Source of the DNA: Seriola aureovittata
Taxonomy: Eukaryota > Chordata > Actinopteri > Carangiformes > Carangidae
Length of the DNA: 64,000 nucleotides
Assembly: GCF_021018895.1 (NCBI RefSeq)
Contig: NC_079375.1
Span: forward strand, 5,925,060 to 5,989,059
Direction: 5' to 3'
The notes below the pieces were generated by a model that saw only the letters and a list, made by a program, of their open reading frames with translations, was not told where the DNA came from and ran no database searches. Made by a program: the position numbers and the translations under genes. Of this stretch, positions 12,281 to 25,143 are shown one piece after another. Position 1 is the first letter of the stretch; every line of letters starts with the position of its first letter.

Positions 12281-12341
<61 letters not shown>
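12153..12341. repeat. facing (GT)17 and (CA)30 arrays
   Basis: A GT array (12153-12186) and a CA array (12282-12341) are separated by 95 bp. Because they are complementary, they can pair within one strand. The block lies in intron 1, about 1.5 kb upstream of exon 2. Confidence 0.9.
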
Positions 12342-12344
<3 letters not shown>

Positions 12345-12980
12345 CTCAAACCACAGAACAAGCTCGGCATGTGTGTAGTTCTGCACCTCTGCATGAAATG
12401 GGAAGCTATTTCAGGTAGCGCCGTTAACCACTGACACACCCTTGCGTGCACATGCTGCAGATCAGATGACGCACACCTTCTGCACCTTCTGTAACCCACC
12501 TACATCTGTGACACACCCTGCGCACAAACTGCTTCTACAAACACACACACACACACACGCTTAGAGGAGAGGTGGTGCTATCTGCAGACGACTTTGTCAC
12601 TGCTCCAGACAGATGACTGGAGCTCAGAATGCAAAAATTTGTGTGTGTCTGTGTGTGAGTGTGCATGTGGGTGGGGGAGGGTGGGGGTTGGATCGATGCA
12701 CGTCTGGATCGATGTAAGAGGCTGGGCGAGTCATGGAGTGGAGCAAAAGAGAGGAGTATGCGGTTTATACATGCAGCAGTTCTATTTTGTCGTTTCATTT
12801 TGTGTCAGATGAATAAAAATGTGATTTACAGCTTTTACTGGTTGATGTTTTCAATCCTTGGATGTGTGTGTGTGTTAAAGACCACGGCTCATTTTCCAGC
12901 TCAGTACAGCAATATTTCCACAAAATCATATCCTACATGTGTCTACTGTGAAAGAATTGTTGTTTATCTCAGTTAACTGA

Positions 12981-13190
12981 TGCTGGAACTAATGATTATC
13001 TTTAATTATTAATTGATAAATGTCCATCCGACCTTGTTTTGTCCAACCTGGTGTTTAAAATCCAAAGATTTTCAGTAGAAGACAAGAAATCCAGCAAATA
13101 TTCACATTTATTTACTTAGACAATCAATTGGCAACTATTTTGATAATGAAATTATTGTTTGTCAATCAACTAATCAATCAACTCTGCAGT
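12981..13190 (+). mobile_element. ATTAATCGATTA-type miniature element, internally deleted copy
   Basis: It begins TGCTGGAACTAATGATTATC and contains the family words CAGCAAATATTCACATTTAT and GGCAACTATTTTGATAATGA. It ends CAATCAACTCTGCAGT. The middle of the element is shortened. Confidence 0.7.
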
Positions 13191-14784
13191 CAACCAAAAC
13201 AAAAACAAAGATAAGCACTAAAAAGTGCTGTTTCCCTGCGCAACAAGTTCAATTTGTTTTGCAAATGATCAGTTACAGATGATCATGCAGAGATTGATAG
13301 CCCCTGTTCACATGGACGTCATCTAGGGTGTGTAACATCTGCCCTCTGGGCCTTGACTGTCCTGAGAGACAGAAGTTTTACATTCTTGTGTGTCTGTTAG
13401 AGTTACACATTATATTCACTTGACGTAAACTGAGCATCAATATTTAACAGGTTGTATACTGTGTGACCAAAAAGCTAAATTGTAACCTAAATGAACCTCT
13501 GTGGTTCGGCCACATGCAGATGCAGTGAAGTTAATACCTATATGCGAGGCGGTCGGCCCGAACACACCCTTAGTGCAGGCGGCCAGTTCTTGAAAATCAA
13601 CAAACTGTGACTCCCTTCATTCAGACAAAATAACCAGACAGGCTTGAGGCGAGTTCCAATAATAGAAAGGTCTATACTTTCAGATAAACGGCTTGTGTCT
13701 CTTCTACACACCAGAGGCCGCCTGTTGCAAACTGGTGAGTTATTCTTAACAGTGCTGGCTGGAGGGAACGGCAATCAACTGAGCTCCAGATAACACAGAA
13801 TACTGGAGAAGGCTGTAAGTAAAAGCTTCGGAGCCATACTCGCATAGTCTGTGTTCATTCCATCACTTAATTTGAAGCTTTTTGGAGATTGTCAATGTGC
13901 TGTATCTGGAGTATGGAGACTGATTTGAATATCTTTCTGTTTTCCCAGAAATCTTTGCAATAACCCTTAAGATGGTGCAAAGAACAGGGTCTCTGTTCCC
14001 TGTAAAATAGCACAGATAAACTCATCTTCATGTCTACATTGTTATGATGAGTCTCTTCAGTCAGATAGTATTCTCTTTTTCTATTAAAAAAGAATCACTG
14101 AGGCTGATGGGAGTGACATTTCATTTTCTTGTTGTTTTGTGAAATTGGTATAAGCTTGGTGCTTAAAAATGTGCATCACGCAGATGAATAGATCTTGTCA
14201 ATGTTCATTTAAAATGCACTCAGCAAGATTTTCAAGTAGACGTACAACCATCTTACAAGCCTAAAAACACAAACTGTGTAAAACAGTGAACCAGCGCTCT
14301 GTCCTGAGAAACCTGAACTCAGCAACATTAGATCTGTCTCCTCTCTTGTTTTGTTTGGATTCAATTACAGACTGATCAGGTTAGAAGACATGAGCACGCT
14401 GTGTGTGGTTTAATGACATTAGATTCAGGATTTCTGGGTATTATAGATGGTTACGTCTCAGCAGCACAGCTTTTAGAAACAAACGTGGCCTGCTGTGACT
14501 CAAATATCAGTTTTTCTGAATAATTTACATCTCAAGTCCAACAAATGTTCTGAAGGAATCTTAAAGATAAACAGGATGAGAGCAGCACATCCTGACTACA
14601 AATAATCCAGAAAATCAGAATTTCTGCTATACTGTGCTTTCGCTTCCCGGTCAGACTGTAGTTACCATGACAACAGACAGGGGGCAGAAGTTAGCAGGGT
14701 AGAAAAGACAAAAAGACAATGACTGCATCCCAACATGTGTGATGCAAACATAACTACATACAGACACAAGTCATACACATGACT

Positions 14785-14815
<31 letters not shown>

Positions 14816-14831
14816 GTGTGTGTGTGTGTGT
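14785..14831. repeat. (GT)n microsatellite
   Basis: About 47 bp of GT with one CG interruption. Confidence 0.9.
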
Positions 14832-15675
14832 TAAGTCAGATAGTCATTGTGTTGGAAAGAGAGAGACCTGTCCACATCATCATGAAATGCGTCAAGTGAA
14901 CTGTTAATCCTCCATCTGGAGGTCTGTAAAGAGGAGAGGCCAGCGAAGAGAGAGGAAGAGGGAAGTCTAGACGATAGCATTCCTCCCTTCCTGTCATCCA
15001 TCTCTCTGATTAAGAAGCTGTTTCATAACAGGGCCCTTCATTATTACTCTGAACTAATGTTTCTTTACTGATAGGATTTCTGCCACTTCACATCTGAATT
15101 CTGTCATAAAACATCACTTGCTGACACTAAACTCAAAGCAGGCTTGGCCCAGCATTTCAAACCACTGATAAGACAACAAAGATAAATGTTATGTATATTG
15201 TACTTCTCAAAACTGAAGTAGCTCAGAAAAGAGGCGATACAAGGTGTAATGAAAACATAACTGAGGAGTGCAAACTAATTTAAAGCCTGAACTTCTAAAC
15301 CACCTTGTATTCACTTCATTTTTGAGTGAATTATGGTTACAAATATGTTAACTCCAGGAGTAGATGGAGTTACCTCATTCATTTTCAGACATAACTGATA
15401 CCAAGACACATCTGGAGTACATATGGGAAAATATTTTGATGTACGATATCGTATATTATTGTATTTTATGTTTCAGGTTTGAGAGATGCTGCCACTAAAG
15501 AGCAGTTCAAAGTTTTATTTGTCATAGGCCAAGGTATAATGTACAATAAGCAAAGCCGTGAATAGAGCGTCAGACTCTGCACCAGAGCAGACGAAAAAAT
15601 GAAAAACTATTTTCCCGGTATGATGAAAAAATATTGCATATAATATTGCATAAGCCTACTTTGTTTACATTAAGA

Positions 15676-16005
15676 CTAGGGATAAGAAAAATCATATTGC
15701 AGTTAGTTTGGCAGATATTGTGATAGGCAATTTCAGTTGGAATGGTCGTTTTTGTATTTCATTTCACTGAAAGAAATAATAGTGATGTGATTTTTGTTGG
15801 ACCAAACAAACATGTTCCTTTACGTCTGGACAATATGGTTTGAAGGCCGGAGCATCTCTGTAGCACCACAACTAGATGGTGCTAAGAATATACAACAATG
15901 TGACACATTTTACCTTTTACCAAAAAAACTGCAGCTCCTGCGATTTGGACAATGCACTTTGCCATATTGCGATTTTGTTTATATTTCAATTAATTACGCA
16001 GCCCC
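15676..16005. repeat. dispersed fish repeat with GCGATAT/GCAGCCCC-type ends
   Basis: It starts at CTAGGGATAAG and includes AATCATATTGCAGTTAG, CTGCAGCTCCTGCGATTTGG, CAATGCACTTTGCCATATTG and an end TTAATTACGCAGCCCC. The layout resembles a common fish element that begins with AGGGCTGCACGATA and ends in its complement. It is diverged and has no frame. Confidence 0.55.
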
Positions 16006-16842
16006 AATTAAGCCCGTTACAAACACAAAACCCCCACGTAAGCAAACTGTGCTTCAATTGTAAGGTGCACTGCCAACAGCTCTCTTCTTGCAGGGTGAAG
16101 TTTTCCTTCAATTAAAACAAAGGAAACGGTACAGAGAGGGTGAGAGCAATAAGTCAGAGGATGGAATTCATAATATCCTGTCTGCCTCATCTGACTTAAT
16201 TTGATCCAACCTTCATTTAATGAGGTAGTCATACTGAAATAAAAAAGAAATTGCAATAAGACCATAACAAGGAAGCAGCATCACTGATAAGCAACAGTCA
16301 CCTCAATCAACACGGTCAAAAATAAAACATAAAACTAAAAACAAATCTAAGTATGCTCAGCAGAGAAAAAGTCTAAATATCCTTCTGTAAATGAGCATTC
16401 CCTGTTCATGCTTCTCTGCTGCAAATATCCTGCACTGAACTGCTCATATGGTTTCTTCCTTTTAACTTCGAATAACTGAAAGAGGAGGAAATAAATAGAT
16501 TCTATAAACAGTTACAGCATAGAGCAGCAGCCGTTCACTGAGCAAGCAACAAAGCATCTGACTTCTGCAGTGCTGGCATCAGTGAGCCAGACCCACTTCA
16601 GGACACAGGACCCTGCAGGAGAAATCATGTGTGTCTGACACACCACAACACAACCCTGACTGGGCCACATGGCCTGGTATCTGGGTCAAAGGTCAGCTGA
16701 TCTGCAGTGTGGGGAGAGGGGGAGGGAGAGTGAGGATGGGCTGGCTAAAAATAGCATATCAGTCTGTATCAGTCTGCAGATACAATACATCAGGATTATA
16801 TTGACCTTAATGACATACCTAAGAGTCTACAGGCTCTGTCAG

Positions 16843-17190
16843 ATGCTAACATGCTCACAATGACACTGCTAATATGCTGATAGTGAGCAGGTATAATGCT
16901 AATGAGGTTCACCTTCAGCAGGTTAGCATTAGATAAGTGGCATGAAACACAAAGCACAGCTGAGGGTGATGGGAATGCCATTAGCTTTAGACACATTATA
17001 TTTTCTGACCTCATGATGGTGCTAAATGAAATGTTGAGGGATCATACACTACAATGCAATACATCAAGAGGCTAAAAGCCACAAATGCAAACCTCATGGT
17101 GGCACTAGAAAAAAAGGTCAGAGGTCAGTGGGATTCATCATCAGGAAATATGAATATCTGTAGAAAATTTCATGCAAAATCATGTCAAGT
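16843..17190 (+). repeat. dispersed fish repeat (GCTAACATGCTCACAATGAC family)
   Basis: It contains GCTAACATGCTCACAATGAC, AGCAGGTATAATGCTAATGA, GCACAGCTGAGGGTGATGGG and AGAAAATTTCATGCAAAATC in the order I know from an abundant percomorph repeat. There is no coding capacity. The class is not known to me. Confidence 0.6.
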
Positions 17191-17526
17191 TCAGTCCAGA
17201 CCACAGTGGTGAATTCACAAGAACTGACATCACCATCTCCAGAGCCTCCTCTCCAGTATGACTACAAACATCAATCAACTTGGCCTGGCATCTTTTTAAA
17301 CTGATCGGTGCGAGAAAACCAATAAATAGTGACCAACTCATCACAATCAATCATTAACTAAAGACTTGATGATTTCCTCCGACAGCTGAACAAACACTCA
17401 TTGTACTGTGCATGAATGAAAACGAGTCAACTCTTTTATTTATGATCCATTATTGAAAAGTCCTAAAGAAAGACGTGTGAACAAAACATTAGACTGTATG
17501 ACATGACCGCAACGAGTTTGCCCGCA

Positions 17527-17630
17527 ATGTGTGTGTACGCGCACGCGCGTGCGTCTGTGTGTGTGTGTATTGACCTAGTGCAGCTGTGCAGGATGGGACC
17601 TCTGCCAAGCCTCTAACAGACAATTACCCC

Positions 17631-17678
<48 letters not shown>
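17527..17678. repeat. alternating purine-pyrimidine block plus (GT)n
   Basis: About 17527-17568 is GT mixed with CGCGCACGCGCGTGCG, a strong alternating purine-pyrimidine tract. A pure GT array follows at 17633-17678. Such sequence favours Z-DNA. Confidence 0.85.
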
Positions 17679-18105
17679 AGACCAAACAGAGGAGTGTACA
17701 TCACTAAAGCTGTCTGTCTGCTACTAGATGTGACCAGACTTTAACATGCTGAGCAGCTGCACAGTCAGCCCCCTTAAAGGGACAGTCACACATTTTCTTG
17801 TTTCTTGACAGCCAGCTTATGTTGTCCTCTTAAAGATGACATGCCCAGATTTTTTTAATATAAAAATGTATTTACTAAGACTTCAAATAATTTAATTATT
17901 AATTCATCTAATTTATTCTTTTTCAATTATAACATTTGAATATAGAAAAAATACCTGCCACAATCAGATGTTTGACATTTTTTCCTTGATACTTATCAAT
18001 TGGCCAATCAATCCATTAACATTTACTTGACACTTTCTATAAACAACTGAGATCACAGTTGAGTTAAAAAGTCTCTGAAGCCTATGGTATTGTTAGAGCT
18101 TAAAT

Positions 18106-18220
18106 TTAGAGCTGCAACAATTAATCGATTTAATTCATTAATCGTTATTAACAAAAGTAACGTTTGCTGGTTCCAGTTTTAAAATGTCAGGATTTGCTTA
18201 GACAAAATAATTGACAGAGA
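18106..18220 (-). mobile_element. ATTAATCGATTA-type miniature element, antisense end
   Basis: It starts AGAGCTGCAACAATTAATCG and continues with GTTTGCTGGTTCCAGTTTTA and ATGTCAGGATTTGC. It is a truncated copy with a well-kept terminal repeat. Confidence 0.65.
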
Positions 18221-18732
18221 AAATAATAGGAAAATGGCAAACAAAACTAAGTTTGAAGTGATGATTTCTCCAGCAGATTTGAACAGTTTTAGCTATAGCA
18301 GAGAAACAGTATTCTCGTTTTGATCTACTATCAAATGCAAAATGCAGCACAGACACCAAAATATTCTAAAACTCTGCTCTGCGATGGTTTTTTTTGTTTA
18401 TGTTATTTATCTGAGCTGACATGCTACACACTTTTGAGTGTCTTCCAGGTTAAAAAAAAGGCTACAACAGAGTAAAAGCAGCCTCATTACAGGACTGGAA
18501 GATGTTAACTGTGAAGCACTGAGTCATATTCTTGAGGTGTCTGTTAAAAGTCACCATCATGAGGTAAGACTGAGGCTGCGTCATCCTCACAGACAGGAGA
18601 GGAGGGGTGTGGTTGCTTATTTCCCTGGCACACCACACCGTGTTTCCATCCCCACCTTGCTTTAATACAACCACCAACAACCTCTGGATAAGCACACACA
18701 CTGCAGAGCTATAAATGCTCCAGCTCCACATA

Positions 18733-18737
<5 letters not shown>

Positions 18738-18816
<79 letters not shown>

Positions 18817-18832
18817 CACACACGCACGCAGG
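18738..18832. repeat. long (CA)n microsatellite
   Basis: About 95 bp of CA with a few CG interruptions near the right end; the longest CA array in the window. Confidence 0.92.
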
Positions 18833-18958
18833 AAAGCCCCTCTGGTTGCAGCCAGAAATGTAAGCCAAAGACCAGGGACCCCCCAACCCCCACCCCCATC
18901 CCCCTCATCCTCCCAAAGAGACAGAGCATCTGCCACGTGTATCTTCATATATACATTT

Positions 18959-18959
18959 A

Positions 18960-18991
<32 letters not shown>

Positions 18992-19113
18992 AGTTACAGT
19001 GAAAGCATGAGAGGGAGACAGACAACCTTTATGTGAATGTGTGTGATTAATAACTGTTCAGAGAATCTTTATAATTCACCCTGGAAAGACACTGAAGTCC
19101 AACGTGTCTAAGG

Positions 19114-19154
<41 letters not shown>
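18959..19154. repeat. two (GT)n microsatellites
   Basis: GT arrays at 18959-18991 and 19115-19154. They lie just right of the CA array at 18738-18832 and can pair with it. Confidence 0.9.
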
Positions 19155-19156
<2 letters not shown>

Positions 19157-19592
19157 AGAGTAATCAGGACTCTCCAGCTGCTTCCTGCTCGGCCCAGGTG
19201 CTCAATCAGACCCCATCAGACCTCTCTCTCTCTCTCTCTTTTTCAGCAGAGAACAGTAAGAATGCCCGTCCCCTGTACAAGGCCTGAAACCTACACTGAG
19301 AGAGATGACTAGGACTTTTAATAGGACATAGGAGGGGCTTGTACTTTATTGTTTCCCATATATTGATTTATTTGTGGCAGCTCACCAAAATATTGACATC
19401 GACCGCCACATATTGATTTTCTTTTCTTTTTTTACCGTTTGAAATAGATAAAATCTTACTTCATGGTAGAGCTGTGCTAAGGGCACTGACTTGTCTCTTT
19501 ACCGGCCCTCTCTGTATCATTCAGGGTGTGCAGAGCATGCTCATGAATGGCCTCACTGGCCAATCATAATATGTAGGCTATATCAAATAGAG

Positions 19593-19670
19593 ACAAGCTA
19601 GCTATTTCCCGCTGATCCAGTCTGTATGCTAAGCTAATCTCCTCTTGGCTCTAGCTTCATGTTTGGTATT
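19593..19670 (-). repeat. fragment of a dispersed fish repeat (GCTAAGCTAA family)
   Basis: AGCTAGCTATTTCCCGCTGA, then CAGTCTGTATGCTAAGCTAA and CTCTAGCTTCATG, matches the reverse of a common fish repeat that contains TTAGCTTAGCATAAAGACTG. Only this piece is present. Confidence 0.5.
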
Positions 19671-22075
19671 GATTTAGCAGTCGATGAGTCGATGCGAGGA
19701 GACCCCACGTCGACTTGCATTTTGAGTCACCACATTGCACTTTTTTTTAGCTGCCTCACAGTACACAGAGCAACAGAGTGGCAGACTTGAAACTTAACAA
19801 ACTCAGTCTCATCTTAAAATGAAAAAGCCACAAAACATACAGTCAACAGTGCTGCGGGACGGGTTCTGCACAGCGCAGAGGATTTCCTAACTGAGCCGTG
19901 ACCGAGACGACAACTTTAACTTTCTCTGACTGTGTGGAAATCTGATGTTTTCACACCCCAGACGATGAACAAAGACATTAAAATATGAAACATAAGTCAC
20001 ATACAGGAGTGTGGTGTGGGGCAGCTGAGCTGAACTGTCACTACATTTCTCCAATTTGTAGATAAGGTGTAATGAAGAGAATAGAACAGTAATAATGTGG
20101 AATGCTTATAAAAACAAAAAATATGAAAAAAACATGAACCAACAAATCGGAAGCACCTGATCAATTAATATACTGAAGATGGCAGCCAACACTTTTAATT
20201 TTTTCATGTCCTTTCCTGTTTGTGTCGTCTGTTTTATACCTGATCATATAAGACAAATAAACAGTTGCATGAAAAACAGCAACATATTCTTGGTATTCCA
20301 TGTATCATTTAGCTTCGGCAGGAGACCAAAGGAGTTCATTTAACAGACTGACGACCTGCTTTTCCCTCTTCGAGTGAGTCTGTGTGAGGGAATCATCATG
20401 AATCTAGGTTAGTCCCACTGAGATTACAGATCCTCTTTTACAAGGTAGACCTTTTAGCACACACCGCCATGAGAGTCAAGTGTCAGCAATTGATCTTAAA
20501 AGTTTCATTTCGCTTTGGAGGGACAGGGGAGAGAAACTACCTGAAATTCACATTGCAGTGTCAGAGCAAAGGGTTCAGTATGACTTAATTTGTATTAAGT
20601 AAATGTGGGTGGTGCAGTCACACATTGAAAAATTTCAAAATAAGATTCTCATAGTTATGTGAGGGGAGATCCTAAAAACAGGAACTGTTTACTCTTTTTT
20701 ATGATTTAGGTATCTACTTTGGCTGCATCAATGCCACACTTTATCAACAGCTAAAACAGTTATTGACTGATGATACATATCAGTGAATCTATATTAATGA
20801 ACCAAAAGCAGGTTAAAAATAGCAATCTGCGTGGGGTGTCCCTGTGCCTGCCAAACACACTGCTGATTACAAGCATCTTCATCAGAGGTAACATCACTGT
20901 TGTTTCAGATCAGAAAAGTTTCAGCTAATCACTGAGATCCATCAACACCTGAGCATAGAGCTGCTGGTCAGTAAGTCAGTGGAATGGAGATGATATATCA
21001 TGTCAAGAACCAGGAGATTCTGTTAGTGCTCAATTGCTCGGCCCACTGCACCAGTTTCTGCCATCAAACTAGAGGATGTAGTTTAAAAAGCATGCAATAT
21101 TTGGAAAAGCAGTGACTTTAAACTCAACCACTCAAACAAAATCTAAATTTCATGTCTACATTAAACATACAAGAGCCAGAGAGAAACATAGAGGGATATA
21201 TCAAGGTCCCTTTAAGATGACTCATAACTTTAATAGTCGCTATATTACGCTTTGCTGTCATGCCAGCCATCATTTTCTCAGAGTGCATTTGAATGTTTCC
21301 TAATGGTGGATATCACATTCAAAAATGAAACTACTTTGTCACCAGCTGCCCGTAAAAACAGGGTACAGGCCTAAAGTGACTCTTACATCATTTGCAAACT
21401 TCCCAGATGTTATTAGGGGACTTACAGGTGATAGGTGGTACAACGCTGTGGCTGATGTCATCTTCCCAAAACTGCTGTTTACTGTAAGTGTCGCTGACTG
21501 GGCTGTGACTCACAAGACGACGCTATACCTGAGAAACTACTGACATCACTGCTAAAGTCTGTGTGTGCAAAAGTGTTAAGTGTTAAAAGGGTGAAGTGTG
21601 ACTGATATGAGCTGTGTTAATACCATTTCCTGGGGTGCTTTAACTACAACAGGACACACTCTGTTTAATCCCACTTGATTCATTTTAGGGGTGAATCAGT
21701 TATTTGTCCAAGGTGACATATTCAGATGTGTCACCAAAACCTAAATATACTCACTTTACAATAGTATGTGACAGAGAGGCGCAGCTGCCAGAGAATGTTG
21801 ATTTCATTTCAGCTCTAATGTGTATTTCACTAGAAGGGTCAGAGGTCAGAGAGGAAAGGATTTGAGGATTTGCTAAAGGCCACTCTGACAATATAATAAT
21901 GATTCCTATACTGAATAATTATTAGTCTCTCTATTGGAGTTTCATCTTTAACTTGATGCAAGTACGCTGAGCCCACTGCATCAGTGTCATAAACATGTGC
22001 TATTATTAAAAGATGTCCATCTTGAAACTGATAATATGCATCAGGTTAGTGATGTATACACTTTTACATTCTGTA

Positions 22076-22078
<3 letters not shown>

Positions 22079-22123
<45 letters not shown>

Positions 22124-22128
22124 TGTGT
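22079..22128. repeat. (GT)n microsatellite
   Basis: About 50 bp of GT with one AT interruption. Confidence 0.9.
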
Positions 22129-22665
22129 AATGATTCATGCTCTATGGGGGGTGGCAGCACACAGGGGTATTACATAACACTCCCAGCTCTGAGCTCAGCC
22201 CTGTTACAGCTGCCTAGAAAAACCACAGCACCTCTGCAGTCAAATCAGACGTCTAATCAAATAAAGTTCATCAGTGACTCATATAAACACTAATGGGTAA
22301 GGAGGTATGCACAGGGGCTGCTTGAGGGCAAGCGCTTTATATAAAAATCCTCCTGTCTCATTAGTTTCTTTAAAGTGTGGCTTTTAGTTGAAGAGGTACA
22401 GTAACTCTAGAGATATCAAAAATCTAATTCTGGTGTCAGATCTTTTCTTTTCTCTGTTAAAGTCAAACAAACCATAAAGAAATAAATCCAAATTGTCTTC
22501 TAAACAGCAGTGAGCGAGAGCTATGTTTATCAAAAGCTGGCCTCACCAACATTAAATCATTTCCTATTTTGCCCTTTTCATAGAAAGCTTCACAGATCAG
22601 CCAGAATAGGGAACACTAATGATGCAACTTTGATTGAAATGTATACAGCCTCAGATGAACCACTG

Positions 22666-23045
22666 TAGATTATAAACCGAACGATAAGACTTTTGAGGCC
22701 GATACTGATATTTAGGAGTACATCCTCATTATCATTATATTCGCATAACAGCAATGATTTTTATCATGAACAAACAAGCAATATTGATATAGATCCCCTT
22801 TTTTAAATTGTGACCAAGACACACATCAAATGGGACATATTACAACTGATAAATAAACTTGTCGGTGCGCTCTGGTGGACACACTATGTAATAGAGACAC
22901 TGATTCTCAAACCTAGTTTTTCAATTCCCTGCTACAACGTCTTGTCACTTATTGGTTGACATATTCACCTATACAGATATATCTGCAATAAGCTATTGTC
23001 AGCTGATACATCTGACCAATTCATCAGTCTAGATCTACTGCAGAT
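22666..23045. repeat. degenerate GATATATCGG-type repeat
   Basis: AACCGAACGATAAGACTTTT and GGCCGATACTGATATTTAGG at the left, with TACAGATATATCTGCAATAA and GACCAATTCATCAGTCTAGA at the right, look like the inverted ends of an old miniature element. Divergence is high. A related piece may lie at about 31165-31235. Confidence 0.4.
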
Positions 23046-25115
23046 ATTAAAGTCAGGAAATGCAAAGCTCCACGAATCATTATCAGCCACTTAACAAACA
23101 AAAAAGGCCATCAGTATTACAATATAAGAAGTCATAGTACAGCACTGCTTCACTCTGATAGGTGCTCTGTGGTAAACCAGGTGGGCAAACATTATAAAAG
23201 GACAAATCTGCCACCCTAATGTAAAGTATCGGGCGGCTGAAAACAGGTAAAACGTTTTATTTTATAGGTATGGAAGTTGTTAGATAACAACAATAAACAT
23301 TTTTTTTTCTGTTCACGTGAAGTTCTCAGTTTCTATATAACCTCAGAGTCAAGTCAGAATGAAACCAGTTCATATTCTCTGTTCAACACATTTCTAGAGC
23401 ACTGTTACTTCTCGTATGAATGTTGCAATGTTCAAGGTAACAGGAATCCACCCAACCGACATGACAGTGAGTGACTGCAGATGTCAGAGAGCAAATGCAA
23501 TGTTTAATATTTCTCAAATCTGACTCTTTCTGTTTGAACATACTAAAACTACAAACTAAGTCCATTAAGCCCATTTGTTTTGGGTAAAGCAGACAGGATG
23601 CTGTCCTATTTAAACCTGCCCTGTATTGAAGTGAAAGTGGCCACATTGCTCAAAGCAGCCATGCATTTAATCATGAAAATACTAATGTTGAAAATCCATA
23701 TGTAAAGGCACAATCTGTGACCTAAATGTAAAGAGGCGGGAAGCTCTGCCACCACATTTCAAAACACAGGATTGGAACCTGGTATCACATACACACATTG
23801 ATTGACAGGTCTCTACTAAAGCTTGTTGTTAAGCTTAAATAATCTTCAGGTCAAATTGTTCAATTATGAAAATATATCTGTTTATTCAAAAAAACATTAC
23901 TGACAGAGCTTTAATTATTTTTTTTTCAACTGAAAAGTTTAAAGTTATTGAAGCTGCCAGTTCCAGGGCATTTCTCTGCGTGCAACCTGCACTCTGACCT
24001 CTGACCCCACAAGAGGTGACGCAAGACAAAAGAAACTGAGCTTTTGTGAATAGAGTTCCACGGTGAAAGGCAGAGTTGGTTTTGCAGTTTCTCCAAGTCC
24101 CACTGAGCCTGTGTTCGTAAAAAGTGATCCAACAGCTACATGCATTTTTGACATTCACCTGCCACACTGACTTACCGCTGCCTGCCTGACAAAATGCACA
24201 CACACACACACACACGTATACTCCATGCACTGTTTGTGTGTGTGTGACAAATGTACGTTCAGCAGGATTTAACTCTCTCTGACAACAACTGGGTCACATG
24301 CTAACTCCGTGCTATTAGGAATTTACTCCCACACATACAATATATACAGACGCAAAGTATAAACACAGCTTTGACCTACATATCAACACATCACAGCCGA
24401 ACCTCGTCATGTATAACACAACATGTCACATCTCTCTCTTCACACACAGACACACATACACACACACACACATCTGGCTCAGTGACATGTAGTGTAGATT
24501 CTCCCTCTGTCGGTCTAACCAGAGCAAACTTACAGTAAGCAGACCTCCACATACAGGAAATGACATATGGGGAAGTGGGGGGTAAAAATGGTGAGTGGTC
24601 ACTTCCTGTTTACGTTAATACCTTCCCTCCTCCTACCTTCACCTCTCAACCCTGTCCTCCGCTCTCAGCTCTACTCTGGGTTAAAAACAGATCAGCTTCC
24701 ACTGCAAACATCAGTGATTAAGGGACGCAACAAGCTTTTTTCTCACTTTTTTTTTTGTAATTCTTACACTACAATGACTTAATCTGCCTACTCTGTAGAT
24801 TACACTTAAAAGCGGTGTGTCACAAGACAGATGTTAAAGGCCTGACATATTATACCTACAGCTTTCATGGTTGATGGTGATAAAAGGGAAACTGGGGAAC
24901 TTGGATGCATGTTACAACGTGAATAAATAAAGTTACATTTAACTGCAGACAGCACAACAAATAACACAACAACACCTAAAGAACAAGTTGCTCCTTCTTT
25001 GATTTAAAAATTAGGAAAGCACCAGTCAAACTATTCCTTTATCGATACTGAGTACTGATCTAATACCAGTACTCTGTTTCTCATATTTAAAACCTGTGAT
25101 ATACAAAGGTAAAGA

Positions 25116-25143
25116 TAGGTAAGGTAAGGTAAGGTAAGGTAAA
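25116..25143. repeat. (GGTAA)n short tandem repeat
   Basis: Four to five AGGTA units in a row, preceded by a partial unit. Confidence 0.8.

Noticed and set aside
18462..18929. Minus-strand open frame of 155 codons
   Set aside because: Its centre is a poly(Cys-Val) translation of the CA array. The flanks show no domain.
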